Assembly: GCA_014905825.1 (NCBI GenBank)
Contig: JACGCN010000111.1
Location: 1-48,647 of the forward strand
Length of the DNA stretch: 48,647 bases
Direction: 5' to 3'
DNA from: Lyophyllum atratum
Taxonomy: Eukaryota > Basidiomycota > Agaricomycetes > Agaricales > Lyophyllaceae
Made by a program: the position numbers and the translations under genes. Under the pieces are notes generated by a model. The model did no database searches. It was not told the DNA's origin and saw only the letters and a program-made list of their open reading frames with translations. Numbering within the stretch: position 1 is the first letter of the stretch; every line of letters starts with the position of its first letter. Below, in pieces: positions 21,834-32,632 of this stretch.

Positions 21834-22387
21834 TTAACGGTAACTGAGGAGGGCAAGAAAAGGTCAGAAAACGAGCAGAACCTCGGCCAGCATGAGTCGC
21901 ACCTCTTTTGCCTGCGGGCACGAGCACCATGACCGCCGAACTTCTTGGGCTCCATCCGCCTGGGATCCGCGATCAACAGGGTACGGTCATACGCCACCAG
22001 CTTTTTCTTCAACTCCAGTGCGCTGTATGCATCGATGTACTTGGAATAGTATGCAACAAGTGCCTTGGCAATGGCCTGGCGGATAGCGTACACCTGTGAC
22101 GTGTGTCCTCCTCCCTTCACTCGGACCCGGATATCGACGGGAGAGAAAGCGTCCTCTCCAGCAATGAGGACGGGTTCGTATACCTTCAGGCGCAGGATCT
22201 CAGGTTGAACGAGGTTTATGGGCGAGCCGTTGATACGAATGAGACCACGACCCTCCTTGGCGTGGGCGACGGCAGTTGCAGTCTAAAATCACAGCGTCCT
22301 GTGAATACACGCATCGCACAAGGAAATGCGCCATTGACATGCCTTCTTTTTGCCGAATGTCTGGACGGCCTTTGCAGAAGTAGCCAT
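21834..22387 (-). CDS. rps16: Cytosolic 40S ribosomal protein S16 (uS9)
   Basis: ATG 22387 reads [16 protein letters not shown] 60 nt intron (22283-22342) with a GCATGT donor leads to [82 protein letters not shown] and [25 protein letters not shown] complete uS9. A last intron splits the serine codon, giving the universal ending RRQKSYR with TAA at 21834-21836. The C-terminal arginine reaches the ribosomal P site in this family. The GC-AG first intron is required, because no GT donor keeps frame. It diverges from the mitochondrial L4 gene, starts 270 bp apart. Confidence 0.96.
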
Positions 22388-22656
22388 TTTGAGTGGATTA
22401 GCCGGCGGATTCGCGGCGAGGATGTCTGTGTAAACGACCTGGAGTCAGAACAACAGCATGGACAGATGACATGGACGAACAGACCTTGTTCTTGAGGTCG
22501 TCGAGGCTGGCGCCGATAATATTGAAGATCAACTTTGGTGGCTTGAAACCACCTGCCCAGTTTTACCCGGATTATGCCGAGTCTTTGCTGACTAAGCGCT
22601 TTCCTCTTTCCGGACCGCCATCTGCCAGCAGCGCACTCCCAGCCCTTTCAGGCTGA

Positions 22657-23598
22657 ATGCTTCAGTCCAGCATGTTGCGCGCATCCTCCGTAAGTGTATG
22701 TTACCTGATATACATATCGGCGCCTCCTAACTCTGTACTCTCAGGCTTCCCATGGCGCATTCTGCGGACATCCAGCTCGCGGGATGGCACGCCTGGCTTC
22801 CATATCACGAAACAATCGACCGACCATGTCTCATCCACCCCCGTCGAAGACAGGTGCAGCTCCTTCTCCTTCTATCTACTGAACTACGTTGAACTCCCCT
22901 AAGTACAACCCATTCTTGAGCCTGTATATCTGGCTCTCTCACAACCACTTAAAGGCAAGACAGGCCCCGTCGACAAGCGCGTCGCCGTTCTGGATCCAAC
23001 AGTCTTCGACCATCCTCTGCGTCGTGACATTCTTCACCTGTGTGTAATCCACCATCTTGATTCTCTCCGCCAAGGTTCCGCGAACACGAAAACTCGCGGA
23101 GAAGTGCGGGGCTCCGGGATCAAGATTCGAAGGCAAAAGGGCAGCGGAAAGGCGCGACTGGGCGATGCGCAGAGCCCCATGCTCGTCGGCGGTGGTGTCG
23201 CGTTTGGTCCCAAGCCACGCGACTTCAGCACGAAGCTGCCACGAAAGGTGATCGAAATGGGCATGCGCGTAGCTTTGAGTGCCAAAGTGCGAGAGAGAAA
23301 GCTCGGCGTCGTGACACAACTCAGCTGGCCACATGGCAAGACCAAGCACCTTGCGCAGAAAATTGACCACCTTGGCATGAGGAAAACGCTCTTTGTTACC
23401 GGCGAATCGAAGCCACCCGCCACCTTGGAACGAGCAATTGGGAATATTCAAAAAGTGAAATTGATTACCACCGACAAGCTCAATGTCTATGAACTCGTCA
23501 AGTGGCCGCGGGTGGTTTTGGACGTGAAGGCAGTGAATTATTTGGAACGGACATACAAGAAGGATGTTCCTGTCTCCCCTGTTCCAACTGATACCTAA
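22657..23598 (+). CDS. Mitochondrial ribosomal protein uL4m (L4/Yml6 family)
   Basis: A large-subunit protein of the mitochondrial ribosome. ATG 22657 (or 22672) begins MLQSSMLRASS; an intron joins ASHGAFCGHPARGMARLASI, a Ser/Arg/Ala-rich probable targeting peptide. A second intron leads to VQPILEPVYLALSQPLKGKTG and VAVLDPTVFDHPLRRDILHLC. The L4 signature follows: GSGIKIRRQKGSGKARLGDAQSPMLVGGGVAFGPKPRDFSTKLPRKV (about 23105-23250), with the conserved G.GKAR.G....P...GGG..FGP..RDF. It ends DKLNVYELVKWPRVVLDVKAVNYLERTY and a short tail with the stop at 23596-23598. Frames on the opposite strand here are shadows. Confidence 0.9.
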
Positions 23599-23646
23599 TT
23601 ATACCTAATACTCGTGTTTCTGCAATATACTGCATTCTGGAATAAT

Positions 23647-24250
23647 TCAGGCGAAGACATCATCGTCAGAACCGTAGTTTTTAGTGTCATAATAGTCGGT
23701 CTCCTTAAATTCATCATTTATCACCCGTAATAATTTCACTGTCGTACATCCCGTCATTCGCTACTGTAATCCACTTTACCGTTCCTCCTCGTTGAATGTT
23801 TCCCAGGTTGTATTCCAGGGCTCGCACCACCGGAGATGCAGGGGGTTGTGAGATCCTCTGACAGATTTTGCATTCCCACTGCGCAGTCATGCAGAGCTTT
23901 GGCCATTTCTCGGATACCAGTCTGAGCGTTGAAGAGGGTGACGGAGGATAGCTCATTCCAGGAGGTAGACGGTTTCCGAAACTTCGAAGGACGAGCGCTT
24001 TCGCGGGCCGAGGCCTCGAAAATATCTTGAAACTCACTGGGTTGACACACGCGCTTGCGAAATCTCGGGATACGCCAAATCGGTGCCCAATGGGCCACAT
24101 CGCAGACCTCCTGAAAACTTTAAACATGGAAGGGCTGTCGCATTAGCGGATAGGGAGCATGGTCTCAACCCATTCGTCGAAGGGTTGCACGAAGGTTTGA
24201 AGGACGTACAAGTCCCCTGCATATGCTTACCAGGTTACGGCAAATGTCAT
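23647..24250 (-). CDS. Unrecognised small multi-exon gene next to the LINE insertion
   Basis: I do not recognise a family. The best-supported piece is the last exon: LLRVINDEFKETDYYDTKNY then GSDDDVFA and TGA at 23647-23649, preceded by an acceptor CAG. Its composition and clean stop look coding. Upstream, two overlapping frames span 23754-24127, so the exon assignment is uncertain; one reads FQDIFEASARESARPSKFRK and WNELSSVTLFNAQTG. A possible first exon starts at ATG 24250 (MTFAVT) followed by a GTAAGC donor. If that start is right, the LINE target-site duplication lies only 14 nt upstream of it, so the insertion would sit in the leader or promoter. Confidence 0.35.
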
Positions 24251-24264
24251 CTTGACCTTTTGTT

Positions 24265-24279
24265 GGTATGGAGTTAGAT
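24265..24279. repeat. Left copy of 15-bp target-site duplication
   Basis: GGTATGGAGTTAGAT occurs here and, identical, at 25366-25380, directly bordering the non-LTR element on both sides. It abuts the GATGATGATG simple-repeat tail at the 3' end of the element. Confidence 0.9.
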
Positions 24280-25365
24280 GATGATGAAGTCAAATTTAAC
24301 CGCCGGCAAGCTACACTACAGAGCTAAGAAGCGGGGATAGCTAAGTATCCGAAAATAAAGTATAGTAAATAACTGGACTTTTTGTAAGTAGGCGATAGGA
24401 TTAAAAGTCTCTTCCTGTCCGGCAGATTGTTCGTCGTGGTGTAGCGGGTTGATGCGAGAGTAGAGTGGGGGTAGGGGTTCATAGTGGGGTACCATAAGTA
24501 ATGAGCATAGGATATAAGAGAAAAGGAAAAGGAAAGGAATGTCCCAATGTAAACTCGCCGGCGCGCTGTTGCCTCTGGTGGGCGTGCGTGTGCGTGGGCT
24601 CCGCTCGAAGGGTTTTCGTTTGTGCAGTCTGTGGACTGCGTGGGTGTGGTGTGGTGAGGCCGTTGGTGGGCCTGCTGGTTCATCGTCTGGGCGTCCGCGC
24701 CCGTTGTCCTTCACTCTCAGTCTCTCTCTCCTCCCTCGTCTTCCTCGCCTCCCTCGGACCCGTCTCCTCCTCCTCCTTCTTCTTCATCCTCGTCTTCCTC
24801 GCTCCCGTCTCCTACGTTCCGTCTCCCCGTTCTCTCCCACCAGCGGTCTTCTTCCTCCTCGCTGTCCTCGTCTTCCAACTCCGGTGTTACCGGTGTGTTG
24901 CGCGGTTGTCCCGTCTTCGTGAACGCTCCCGACTTGGTGAGGAACTTGATGTAAACCTCGAGTCCTTCCCTCGTGCCGAGGAGGTCGGGTAGGCTGAGTT
25001 CGGGGAATTTGTCGGTCAGGATGTCGCGGTATTCTTCATATCTTGGGCATTGAGTGATTACGTGTTCTCGGGATTGGAATTCTTCGCCACAAGGGCACTC
25101 TACAGATTCAGTGGGTACGAATTTGGCATAATACTCACCAATGAATGCATGTCGTGTACGGCTTTGTGTGAGTCTGCTGAAAACCTCCCGTGAGGTTGAC
25201 TTCACGTGGTCCTTGAGTTTCCAGGCTGGGGGGAATTGATTGGCGATGCCGAATCCCCCTGTTGGTGGGGTCTGGCGCCATGCCTTGGTCCACCTTTCGA
25301 GTATACGTGCTTTGGTTCTGCGGCGTGCGTGTGTTAGTGTGACGAATTCCTGCTGCCAAAGCAGC
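24280..25365 (-). mobile_element. 5'-truncated non-LTR (LINE) retrotransposon
   Basis: A 1,086 bp insertion bordered by a perfect 15 bp duplication, lying in reverse orientation. Its 3' end is the GATGATGATG tail side at 24280. It keeps the C-terminus of the reverse-transcriptase ORF and a roughly 435 bp 3' UTR. Nothing upstream of that remains, the typical outcome of incomplete target-primed reverse transcription. The 3'-most 75 bp recur at 704-778. The perfect duplication suggests a fairly recent insertion. Confidence 0.9.
24717..25365 (-). pseudogene. LINE ORF2 C-terminal fragment with CCHC-like motif and acidic tail
   Basis: The open frame enters from the truncation point and reads QEFVTLTHARRRTKARILER, WTKAWRQTPPTGGFGIANQF, PPAWKLKDHVKSTSREVFSR, LTQSRTRHAFIGEYYAKFVP. 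It then has the cysteine/histidine motif ECPCGEEFQSREHVITQCPR, i.e. C.C(8)H(4)C, the zinc-knuckle-like end common in fungal LINE ORF2 proteins after the RNase H domain. The last 75 residues are very acidic (E/D/G runs) and end at TGA 24717-24719. Reverse transcriptase, endonuclease and most of RNase H are missing, so the copy is not autonomous. Confidence 0.85.
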
Positions 25366-25380
25366 GGTATGGAGTTAGAT
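25366..25380. repeat. Right copy of 15-bp target-site duplication
   Basis: GGTATGGAGTTAGAT, identical to 24265-24279, marks the 5'-truncated end of the LINE. Confidence 0.9.
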
Positions 25381-25876
25381 ACACTGGTATATTTGGATGG
25401 TGAGGTTAAGAGGGTGATTGGGACCCTCCGACAGATAGCGGATAGAATTTTTTTGATTAATGATTCAGATAAACGTTAAAATGGTGGTCGAAAGAAATGG
25501 TAGATGCGAGAGCTAACTGTCTTCAAAGCGAACACACAGCCGAGATGATTGGAGGAGGAACAGGCCATCAGTGGGAAAAGGGTGGAAAGAGTCACAGGGC
25601 CAGAGCCAGAAGTGGTCTAGAGAGTGCATTGGAAAGATCGTGGACGAAGGATAGTCGATAATCTGTGTATGAGCAGACGGGCGTGTTATCGGTGAGTACG
25701 TAGTCACCGGTCAGGGCCGTCAGGCCACTGGCCCTGGCGCCGGCACTGGCAGTGGCACTTGGCCAGCGCGCAACGAGTACGCGGGCACGTGACGCAACGC
25801 GTTCGCGTTTCATTTGCGTGGGAGTCAACTTGAGCAGGACCTTACCAAGAACTGAACTGCCATCAACGATCCAGCA
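25381..25876. other. RAD51 upstream region
   Basis: No gene seen. The part close to RAD51 is GC-rich and holds a CACGTG (25786) and an ACGCGT (25797). Short frames on the reverse strand have no support. Confidence 0.5.
25786..25803. promoter_or_regulatory. CACGTG plus MluI cell-cycle box (ACGCGT) upstream of RAD51
   Basis: CACGTG at 25786-25791 is followed by AACGCGTT at 25796-25803, about 74 nt before the RAD51 start. ACGCGT is the MCB element bound by MBF-type regulators, which drive G1/S expression of DNA repair and replication genes in yeasts. Function here is inferred from sequence and position. Confidence 0.6.
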
Positions 25877-27161
25877 ATGTCTCAAGCCTCTCAAGCCCCC
25901 GAGGAAGAAGTCACCGAAGAGTATGCGTTTACTGGCCCGCTCCTCGTCAACAAACTCCAGGAAGCGGGTATTCACCCCAACGACATCAAGAAGCTCGCAG
26001 AGGCTGGTTTGAACACGGTCGAAGCCGTCGCATTTACGCCCAAGAAACACTTGGTCACAATCAAGGGCATCTCTGATCAGAAAGCTGACAAGATTCTGGC
26101 TGAAGGTCAGTCGCTACCTACCTTAGAAGTGAATGGCGCATTTTATATGCCACCCAGCCCAGAAGATTGTCCCCCTAGGATTCCAGAGCGCCACCGAGGT
26201 GCATGCACGCAGGTCTGAACTCGTCCACATTACGACTGGCTCTAAGCAGCTTGACGCTCTCCTCGGAGGTTGGTAATGTATACTATACTCGGCATCACTG
26301 TATGAACTAAATCTCTATCCAGGCGGCATCGAGACTGGTGCCATCACCGAACTATTTGGTGAATTCAGGACAGGAAAATCTCAAATATGTCACACACTTG
26401 CCGTCACCTGCCAGCTCCCTGTGAGCATGGGAGGTGGTGAGGGAAAATGTCTGTACATCGACACCGAAGGAACCTTCCGACCCGTCCGTCTCCTTGCTGT
26501 TGCAGAGAGGTATGGGCTGAATGGAGAGGAGGTTCTCGATAATGTTGCATACGCAAGGGCATATAATGCGGATCATCAAAACGCGTTGCTTACCAGTGCG
26601 AGCGCGTTAATGTCCGAATCAAGGTAAGAAATACCATGACCAACACCGGACCCCAGTTACATTTGTTCCCATTCAGATTCTGTCTACTCATTGTCGACTC
26701 TTGCACTGCACTTTATCGAACGGATTTCAGTGGTCGTGGGGAGCTCTCGTCCCGTCAAAATCACCTGGGCAAGTTCCTCCGGACCCTACAACGCCTGGCA
26801 GATGAGGTAGGATCTTCAGGCTTCCTTCTTCTCAGAGTTAAGTTGAATGTCATGCAGTTTGGTATCGCGGTTGTCGTCACGAACCAGGTCATGTCTAATC
26901 CTGATGCGGCGGCTGGTCCGTACGCGAGCAACGAGAAGAAACCGATTGGGGGGAACATCATGGCCCACGCTTCCACGACAAGGTTCGTGTTCAACGGCGT
27001 GGTAAATACTTTCTTACTGATGTGGCTATAGACTCCAGCTGAAGAAGGCACGCGGTAACACACGTTCGTGCAAGATCTACGATTCCCCGTGTCTCCCAGA
27101 GATGGAAACCCAGTTCGCCATCCTTGCCAGCGGTATCGGTGACCCTGAGGAGGAAACCTAG
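25877..27161 (+). CDS. rad51: RAD51 recombinase
   Basis: RAD51 forms the nucleoprotein filament for strand exchange in homologous recombination. ATG 25877 reads [20 protein letters not shown], then the N-terminal HhH domain: [29 protein letters not shown] and [17 protein letters not shown]. The core has [41 protein letters not shown], Walker [41 protein letters not shown], and Walker [22 protein letters not shown]. Next come [33 protein letters not shown] and the tail [33 protein letters not shown], stopping at 27159-27161. The ARAYN and [10 protein letters not shown] segments favour RAD51 over DMC1. About six introns fit. Length is about 340 residues, normal. Confidence 0.96.
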
Positions 27162-27390
27162 TTTATTGCGGACCATATGCTTTATGTCATGCAAAGAACT
27201 TGATAGATTCGGACCGTAAGGTGGTAAATAACTAGATTGGTAGTACACGAATTCCTTGTACAACAATATGCAACGCTAATTTCTATGTAATGATGTGTCC
27301 AGTTGAATGGGTACAGAGTAGTAAATGTATAACGGGTAAATGGGGTTCATGACACTTCCTATGAAAGGTGACGGAATTAAATTTACTGCT

Positions 27391-28805
27391 TCAAGCGAGG
27401 AATCGGGTGAGGATATTGGCATCCGTAGAGTCTATCAGCTCCTGCAGCTTATTCACATCCGCCCTACTGACGTCTGCAATGTCCGCCATCACATAAGCGA
27501 TGTCACCCTTAGAGTCAGAGTACTGTTTCTCGACGTTGTAAGGTGCCAGCGCCTCGTTGATCTGTCTGAGCACACCAGGCTGGTTTTTGTGGACGTGACA
27601 AATACGTATTTGTGTGTCTTGTTCGGCAGTAATGGCACGGAGGTCGACTTCGGGGAAATTGACGGCACCGAGGGTGGAGCCGTAGCCGAGGTAGCTCGAG
27701 AGAGCCTGTGCGACCTCGTCACCGATCATCCTCTGCGCCTCCTCGGTTGAACCACCGATATGAGGGGTAAGGATGACGTTGGGGAGAGCCCTCAACTCAC
27801 TGGCCCATGGGTTGAGCTTGTCGTCGAAACCGGGACCGTTGGAACCGGGCTCATGGGGGAATACGTCGATGGCGGCACCGGCAAGGTGGCCGGACTTGAT
27901 AGCTTCGACGAGAGCCGGGATATCCACGACCTTTCCTCGGGCATTGTTGATCAAATAAGAACCTTTCTTCATCTCGCGAAGTTGTTGGGTGGAGATGAGA
28001 TTCGTCGTCTCCGGAAGTTCAGGGACATGGAGGGTTACAAAGTCGGCCTCCGACAGGAGGGCGGAGAGGGTGGGAACCTGACGTGCAGAGCCCAATGGCA
28101 TGATGTTGACCACATCGTAGAAGAGGACGCGGATACCGAAGGATTCTGCAAGGACAGAGAGCTGAGCACCAATGTGGCCATAGCCAACGATACCCAGCGT
28201 CTTCCCACGGACTTCCCAGCAACCCTTCGATTGCTTGTTCCAGATACCGTTGCGAAGCTCGAACGAACGCTCACACAGCTGGCGTGAGAGGGCAATGAGC
28301 TCAGCCATGACCAATTCTGCGACGGAGCGGGAGTTGGAGAAAGGAGAGTTGAAAACGGGGATACCGGCGGCGGCGGCAGCCTTGAGGTCTACCTGGTTTG
28401 TGCCGATGCAAAAGCACCCGATGGCAAGGAGCTGCCATTTGTGGTCAGACGATATTTTGATTATGATAAGCGACGGCATACCTTGGGTGCGGCCCTGATG
28501 ACCCGTTGGGTAATCTTTGTTTTGCTGCGAATACCGATGGCATGGTAGGAGGGGATCTTCTCGACGAGCTCTGCCTCGGACATGGCAGTGGTGAAGTGGT
28601 CGACATGGAAGCCGAGTGTCCTGAAGGCAGCAACGGCCTCCTGGGAGATGTTTTCGAGGATGAGGAGACGGATGCCGTCGTTTTCGAGAGGCTGGAGGAA
28701 ACGTGGGGGCACTTCCTGTAGGGAACGGCGACGGAGGATGTGTTCTGGGACGGAGAGATTGGGCGAGGCGGGGGAGGCAGCGACGGATAGACGGTTGTTG
28801 TTCAT
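27391..28805 (-). CDS. ser33: D-3-phosphoglycerate dehydrogenase
   Basis: It oxidises 3-phosphoglycerate to 3-phosphohydroxypyruvate, the first step of serine synthesis. ATG 28805 reads MNNNRLSVAASPASPNLSVP, followed by NDGIRLLILENISQEAVAAF and IGIRSKTKITQRVIRAAPK. One intron (about 28427-28485) joins LLAIGCFCIGTNQVDL. The NAD-binding fold has KTLGIVGYGHIGAQLSVLAE, active-site NNARGKVVDIPALVEAI, and GAAIDVFPHEPGSNGPG. HIGGSTEEAQ carries the catalytic histidine. The C-terminal ACT domain (HVHKNQPGVLRQINEALAPY..DIAYVMADIADV) would allow serine feedback. It ends LIDSTDANILTRFLA, stop 27391-27393. It diverges from HIS7 with 141 bp between start codons, placing two amino acid biosynthesis genes on one promoter region. 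Confidence 0.96.
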
Positions 28806-28946
28806 GGCTGGAGTGGTTGTTGGCAGGAATGACTCGACCGCCCTTTTGTAGAATTCGGAATATCGGTGGAGGGCAAGCACGCAACTCTTTCGAAAAAAAT
28901 CCGATCACACCAGATTTTCATCTCGCCGGCCCGACACTCAACCACC

Positions 28947-30664
28947 ATGGCCCTCTACCTCCTCGACTATGGCGCAGGCAACGTTCAGAGTCTCGCCAAT
29001 TCTCTCAGTAAACTCGGCCACACCTTCACCTGGATCACAGAGCCGGCCGACTTCGACAAGGCCTCTGTCAGTACCCACTTTCTCCTCCTTGACTTGACAC
29101 CGACATCTATCAGTAGACCCTCATCTTCCCCGGCGTAGGTGCCTTTGGCACTGCCATTCAGTACCTAGAATCCCGTGGTCTCCTTACGCCCTTGCGCGAT
29201 TACATTCAGTCCGGACGTCCCTATTTTGGCATATGCATCGGCATGCAGATTCTCTTTCAGTCCTCGTCAGAGTCATCCGCTCCAGGACTGGCAGTGGTTC
29301 CATGCCCCATCGAGCTCTTTGACAGTACAGACAAATCTGTGCCCCACATGGGCTGGAATTCCGCCGATCTCCTCACAGATGCAAACGAACCCGTCGAGTC
29401 ATCCTATTATTATTTCGTCCATTCATACTGTGCAAAGTACAACCCTAAACAGTACCCTGACGCCACCGAATGGGTACACAGTACCACACAGTACGGCCAT
29501 GAACTCTTTATCTCCTCAGTCCGTAAGGATAACGTGTTCGGCACCCAATTTCACCCCGAAAAGTCCGGAGCTGCTGGCCTTGCTCTTCTCGATGCATGGC
29601 TACGCCAACCCGGGTCAGAGCCTACGTCCGGACGTCTAACCCCACGCACGCCCCCGAAGCAAAACTCAAAACACCGTCTGACGAAACGTATTGTCGCGTG
29701 TATGGATGTCCGTGCAAATGATCAAGGTGACCTTGTCGTCACCAAGGGCGATCAGTACGACGTCCGTGAGAAGACAGAACCCACGTCTATGGCCGTTGTC
29801 ACCAATTCAGCGGGCGCAGTGCGGAATCTCGGCAAGCCAGTCGCGCTGGCTGCGCGATACTACGCTGCGGGTGCAGACGAACTATGTCTCCTCAATATCA
29901 CGTCATTCCGTCACTCGCCCCTGCAGGATCAGCCCATGCTCGCTGTCGTACGGGCTGCTGCAGAATGTGTTTTCGTTCCCCTCACAATCGGGGGTGGCAT
30001 CAAGGATACCGTCGACCCGGACGGCACGAGGCGCAGTGCGCTTGAGGTTGCAGGGGCGTACTTCCGCGCTGGAGCTGACAAGGTCAGCATTGGCTCCGAA
30101 GCCGTATACGCCGTCGAGCGACTACGTGCGTCAGGCAAAGGGGATGGGACAAGTGCCATTGAGACCATTGCTCATGTGTACGGTCGACAGGCTGTCGTCG
30201 TCTCGGTAGATCCACGGAGAGTTTATGTGGATTTGCAGACATATGATGGACCATACAAAGACGAACTTGTCATGAGCCGACCCAATGGCGCGGAGAACGA
30301 GCGGGGCCAGGCCTGGTGGTATCAATGTACCGTGTCTGGCGGACGTGAATCACGTTCACTTTCTGTTGTGGAGCTCGCACGAGGCGTCGAAACTCTGGGG
30401 GCAGGCGAAATTCTGTTGAACAGCATTGATCGTGACGGCACAGGGATTGGGTTTGATCTGGATTTAGTAAACCTTGTGAAGAAGAACGTGCGGATTCCGG
30501 TCGTTGCTAGCAGTGGAGCTGGTAGCAAGGATCATTTCGTTCAAGTCTTTCGGGATACGGATGCTGAGGCCGCGCTGGCCGCAGGGATTTTCCACAGGAA
30601 GGAGGTTCAGATTGCAGAAGTCAAGGACGCTCTACGAACTGCTGGAATAAATGTTAGAATGTAA
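28947..30664 (+). CDS. his7: Imidazole glycerol phosphate synthase, HisH-HisF fusion (HIS7)
   Basis: It makes imidazole glycerol phosphate and AICAR from PRFAR and glutamine, linking histidine and purine synthesis. ATG 28947 reads MALYLLDYGAGNVQSLANSL; one intron lies at 29067-29113. The glutaminase domain has TLIFPGVGAFGTAIQYL, nucleophile Cys in GRPYFGICIGMQILF, PHMGWNS, YYYFVHSYC and FGTQFHPEKSG with the catalytic His/Glu. A short linker of Pro/Thr leads to the cyclase: RIVACMDVRANDQGDLVVTK (catalytic Asp), DELCLLNITSFRHS, LTIGGGIKDTVDPDG, FRAGADKVSIGSEAV, and GAGEILLNSIDRDGTGIGFD with the second catalytic Asp. PVVASSGAGSKDHFVQVF and FHRKEVQIAEVK complete the barrel, stop 30662-30664. Domain order and length (about 555 residues) are those of fungal HIS7. 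Confidence 0.97.
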
Positions 30665-31106
30665 TAGATAGGTCAGCCTGAAAGCTGCGCATGGAGCTCA
30701 AGAGTAAAACTGAATTTCAAGTAAAGTACAAGGGATTGAAACAGATGAGGCATACAAGGGATACAGTAAAGGGGTGGCAAGTGAAGAAGGACCATCGTCA
30801 GGAATACATGTGGCCTCGAGTATTCTGTTATGGAGTGGCAAAGGATATATGGGTCTGACACCGAAACATTCCAAGAGACTGAGGTGCAGTTATGTCAGTT
30901 CACAAGAGAGAGGAGGGTAAAATCCGTAGTAGGGGGAGCAAAGGGTGGGTTGGAGTGTGTACAGACCATGGGATGACTGGCACCCATGCCATTGACGAGA
31001 GAAACACGAAGGATTGAGGCAGTGTCGGCGGAGTTACGTGGTAAAATAAGAGTAGGCGGAAGATAGCGGGAATCCGACGTCCCAGGGCACTTCTTCGCCT
31101 ATAAAC
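30665..31106. other. Convergent intergenic region between HIS7 and Pal1
   Basis: Both neighbours end here. The region has no intron-exon structure or long frame and most likely consists of the two 3' UTRs. Confidence 0.5.
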
Positions 31107-32632
31107 TCACTGTCGGCCCCGACCTACGACCTTGCCGACTTTCTTCATAAGACTGGTCTTCCTTCCCAGCGCGGGTGATCCAGTATTGCCACCATTGGTT
31201 CCGTCAAAGTATCCCACCACGGGTACGTCCGGAGGAGTTTCCCCTGCTCCTTGGGGCGGCGCCGGGAGTTCCTTGTTGTTCTGTGCCTCAATGTACACAA
31301 ACGGTTCCGACTTGTCCGCTCCGACTTGAGCGTTGCGAGCACCACCGCCGAAACGACCGAGGAAAGAGTTTTGCGAACGATGGGTGGGACGGGCAGAATT
31401 AGCAGTGGGGTCTGTTGGGGAGGACGGAGAGGGTGGTTGGTCGTAGTCTGAGCCGACGGGAACATTGGGTGCTTCGCGCATTCTACGGATACGATGCATC
31501 AGGGATTTGGACCGCTTGGGGAAGCCTGGGGATGAGGCTGGCGGAGATAGATTATCAGGGTTATCAGGCATTTCAGCAGGATCGGGAACAAAGATGGGTT
31601 GAGGGGGTGGGACGAGCGTTCTTCGAGTTGCGATACGAGGTCGGGCTGTATTGCCGTCCGCGGGCTGCCCTCCTTCTAAATATTCTCGGTATACATCCCG
31701 CGCATCCTTGCTATCCTTAGCACGCTTCTGGCCGTTGCCGCTACGGGTGGTAGAATGGGAATTATGAGAGTCGCGACCGTTGTAGATGGAGCTGGCGGGT
31801 GTATCGCCATCGACTCTTCCGGTTCCGCCACCAGCGAAGAACTCCTCATATGGTTCAGGCTCGTGGATACCCCACGCCTCTGCGATAGCATCCACCTTCT
31901 TTTTCGGAGGATCTACATAGTTGGTGTTTGAGAACGCTGTATAGGCGCTGGCCGCGGGATAAGCGCTATCCCCAGCAGGAGGAGCATCACCAGGGCGAGG
32001 AGTCCAGGCAAACATAGGAGCCTTGTTGCGCTGGCGGTTACGAGAGGGTGCACATGCGTCAAACGGTCCATCATGATGAAACACTGCAGGATAAGTCAGC
32101 CGGGGCCAAAAGAATGGGAGGTAGGGGGGCAAAACTGACTAGGCCCTACGCCAGTAAAATCGAGGCGGTCGATAACGTCCGCATGCTGAGAACCCTTCTT
32201 GGATCGACTTTTGCCCGAAGACTTGGATTTTTCAGGGCGATTTGCAGAATCTTGCGATTTGGAGCGTGGTTGAGTTGGGCGAGAATTAGGGGAGGGTGTT
32301 CTGTGGTGGAGTGAAGAATTAGGGGAACGAGGCATTGGGGAAAGAGAAGAAAAAACTAACGCAGTAGTCTGACTGCGACCTACTCGATTGCGCGGATTGT
32401 AATCGGTGCTCCCACGGACGGTAACGGTGTCGCGAACAGCTTCTGTGATATCATTGTGGGGATCTCTGTTTGTTGGGGCCGACTTTGAAATAGGAGCTGG
32501 CATCCTTTGCTGGGATTTTGTCTTTGGAGGGAGAGGAGGAGGCCGCCTAGCTGGGTTGACTGGATCGGTAAAGGGGTCTGAGGCAGACCTGATGCGGGGG
32601 TGTGAGGGAGGGTGCTGATGGACGGCAGCCAT
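31107..32632 (-). CDS. pal1: Pal1-family cell morphology / endocytic adaptor protein
   Basis: Pal1 proteins act at sites of polarised growth and early endocytosis. I choose ATG 32632 (MAAVHQHPPSHPRIRSASDP, with FTDPVNPARRPPPLPP, a proline-rich SH3-type ligand); an in-frame ATG at 32680 is the alternative. Two introns are visible. A basic block KSSGKSRSKKGSQHADVIDRLDFTGVGP then joins, across an intron, to FHHDGPFDACAPSRNR and KAPMFAW. The DVIDRLD..G and FHHDGPFDAC..RN motifs define the Pal1 domain. Further on, KKVDAIAEAWGIHEPEPYEEFF and DVYREYLEGG also match. The rest is disordered Ser/Pro-rich, ending LMKKVGKVVGRGRQ at 31107. It diverges from the desaturase gene over 280 bp. Confidence 0.9.

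Noticed and set aside
22939..23451. Long reverse frames across uL4m
   Set aside because: The forward strand holds a clear ribosomal L4 protein; the reverse frames have no recognisable domain.
24501..24992. 163-codon forward frame rich in Leu/Ser/Pro
   Set aside because: It is the reverse of the acidic tail of LINE ORF2; Leu/Ser runs derive from CTC/TCC repeats.
27760..28287. 175-codon forward frame
   Set aside because: It is antisense to phosphoglycerate dehydrogenase, whose NAD and active-site motifs are unmistakable.
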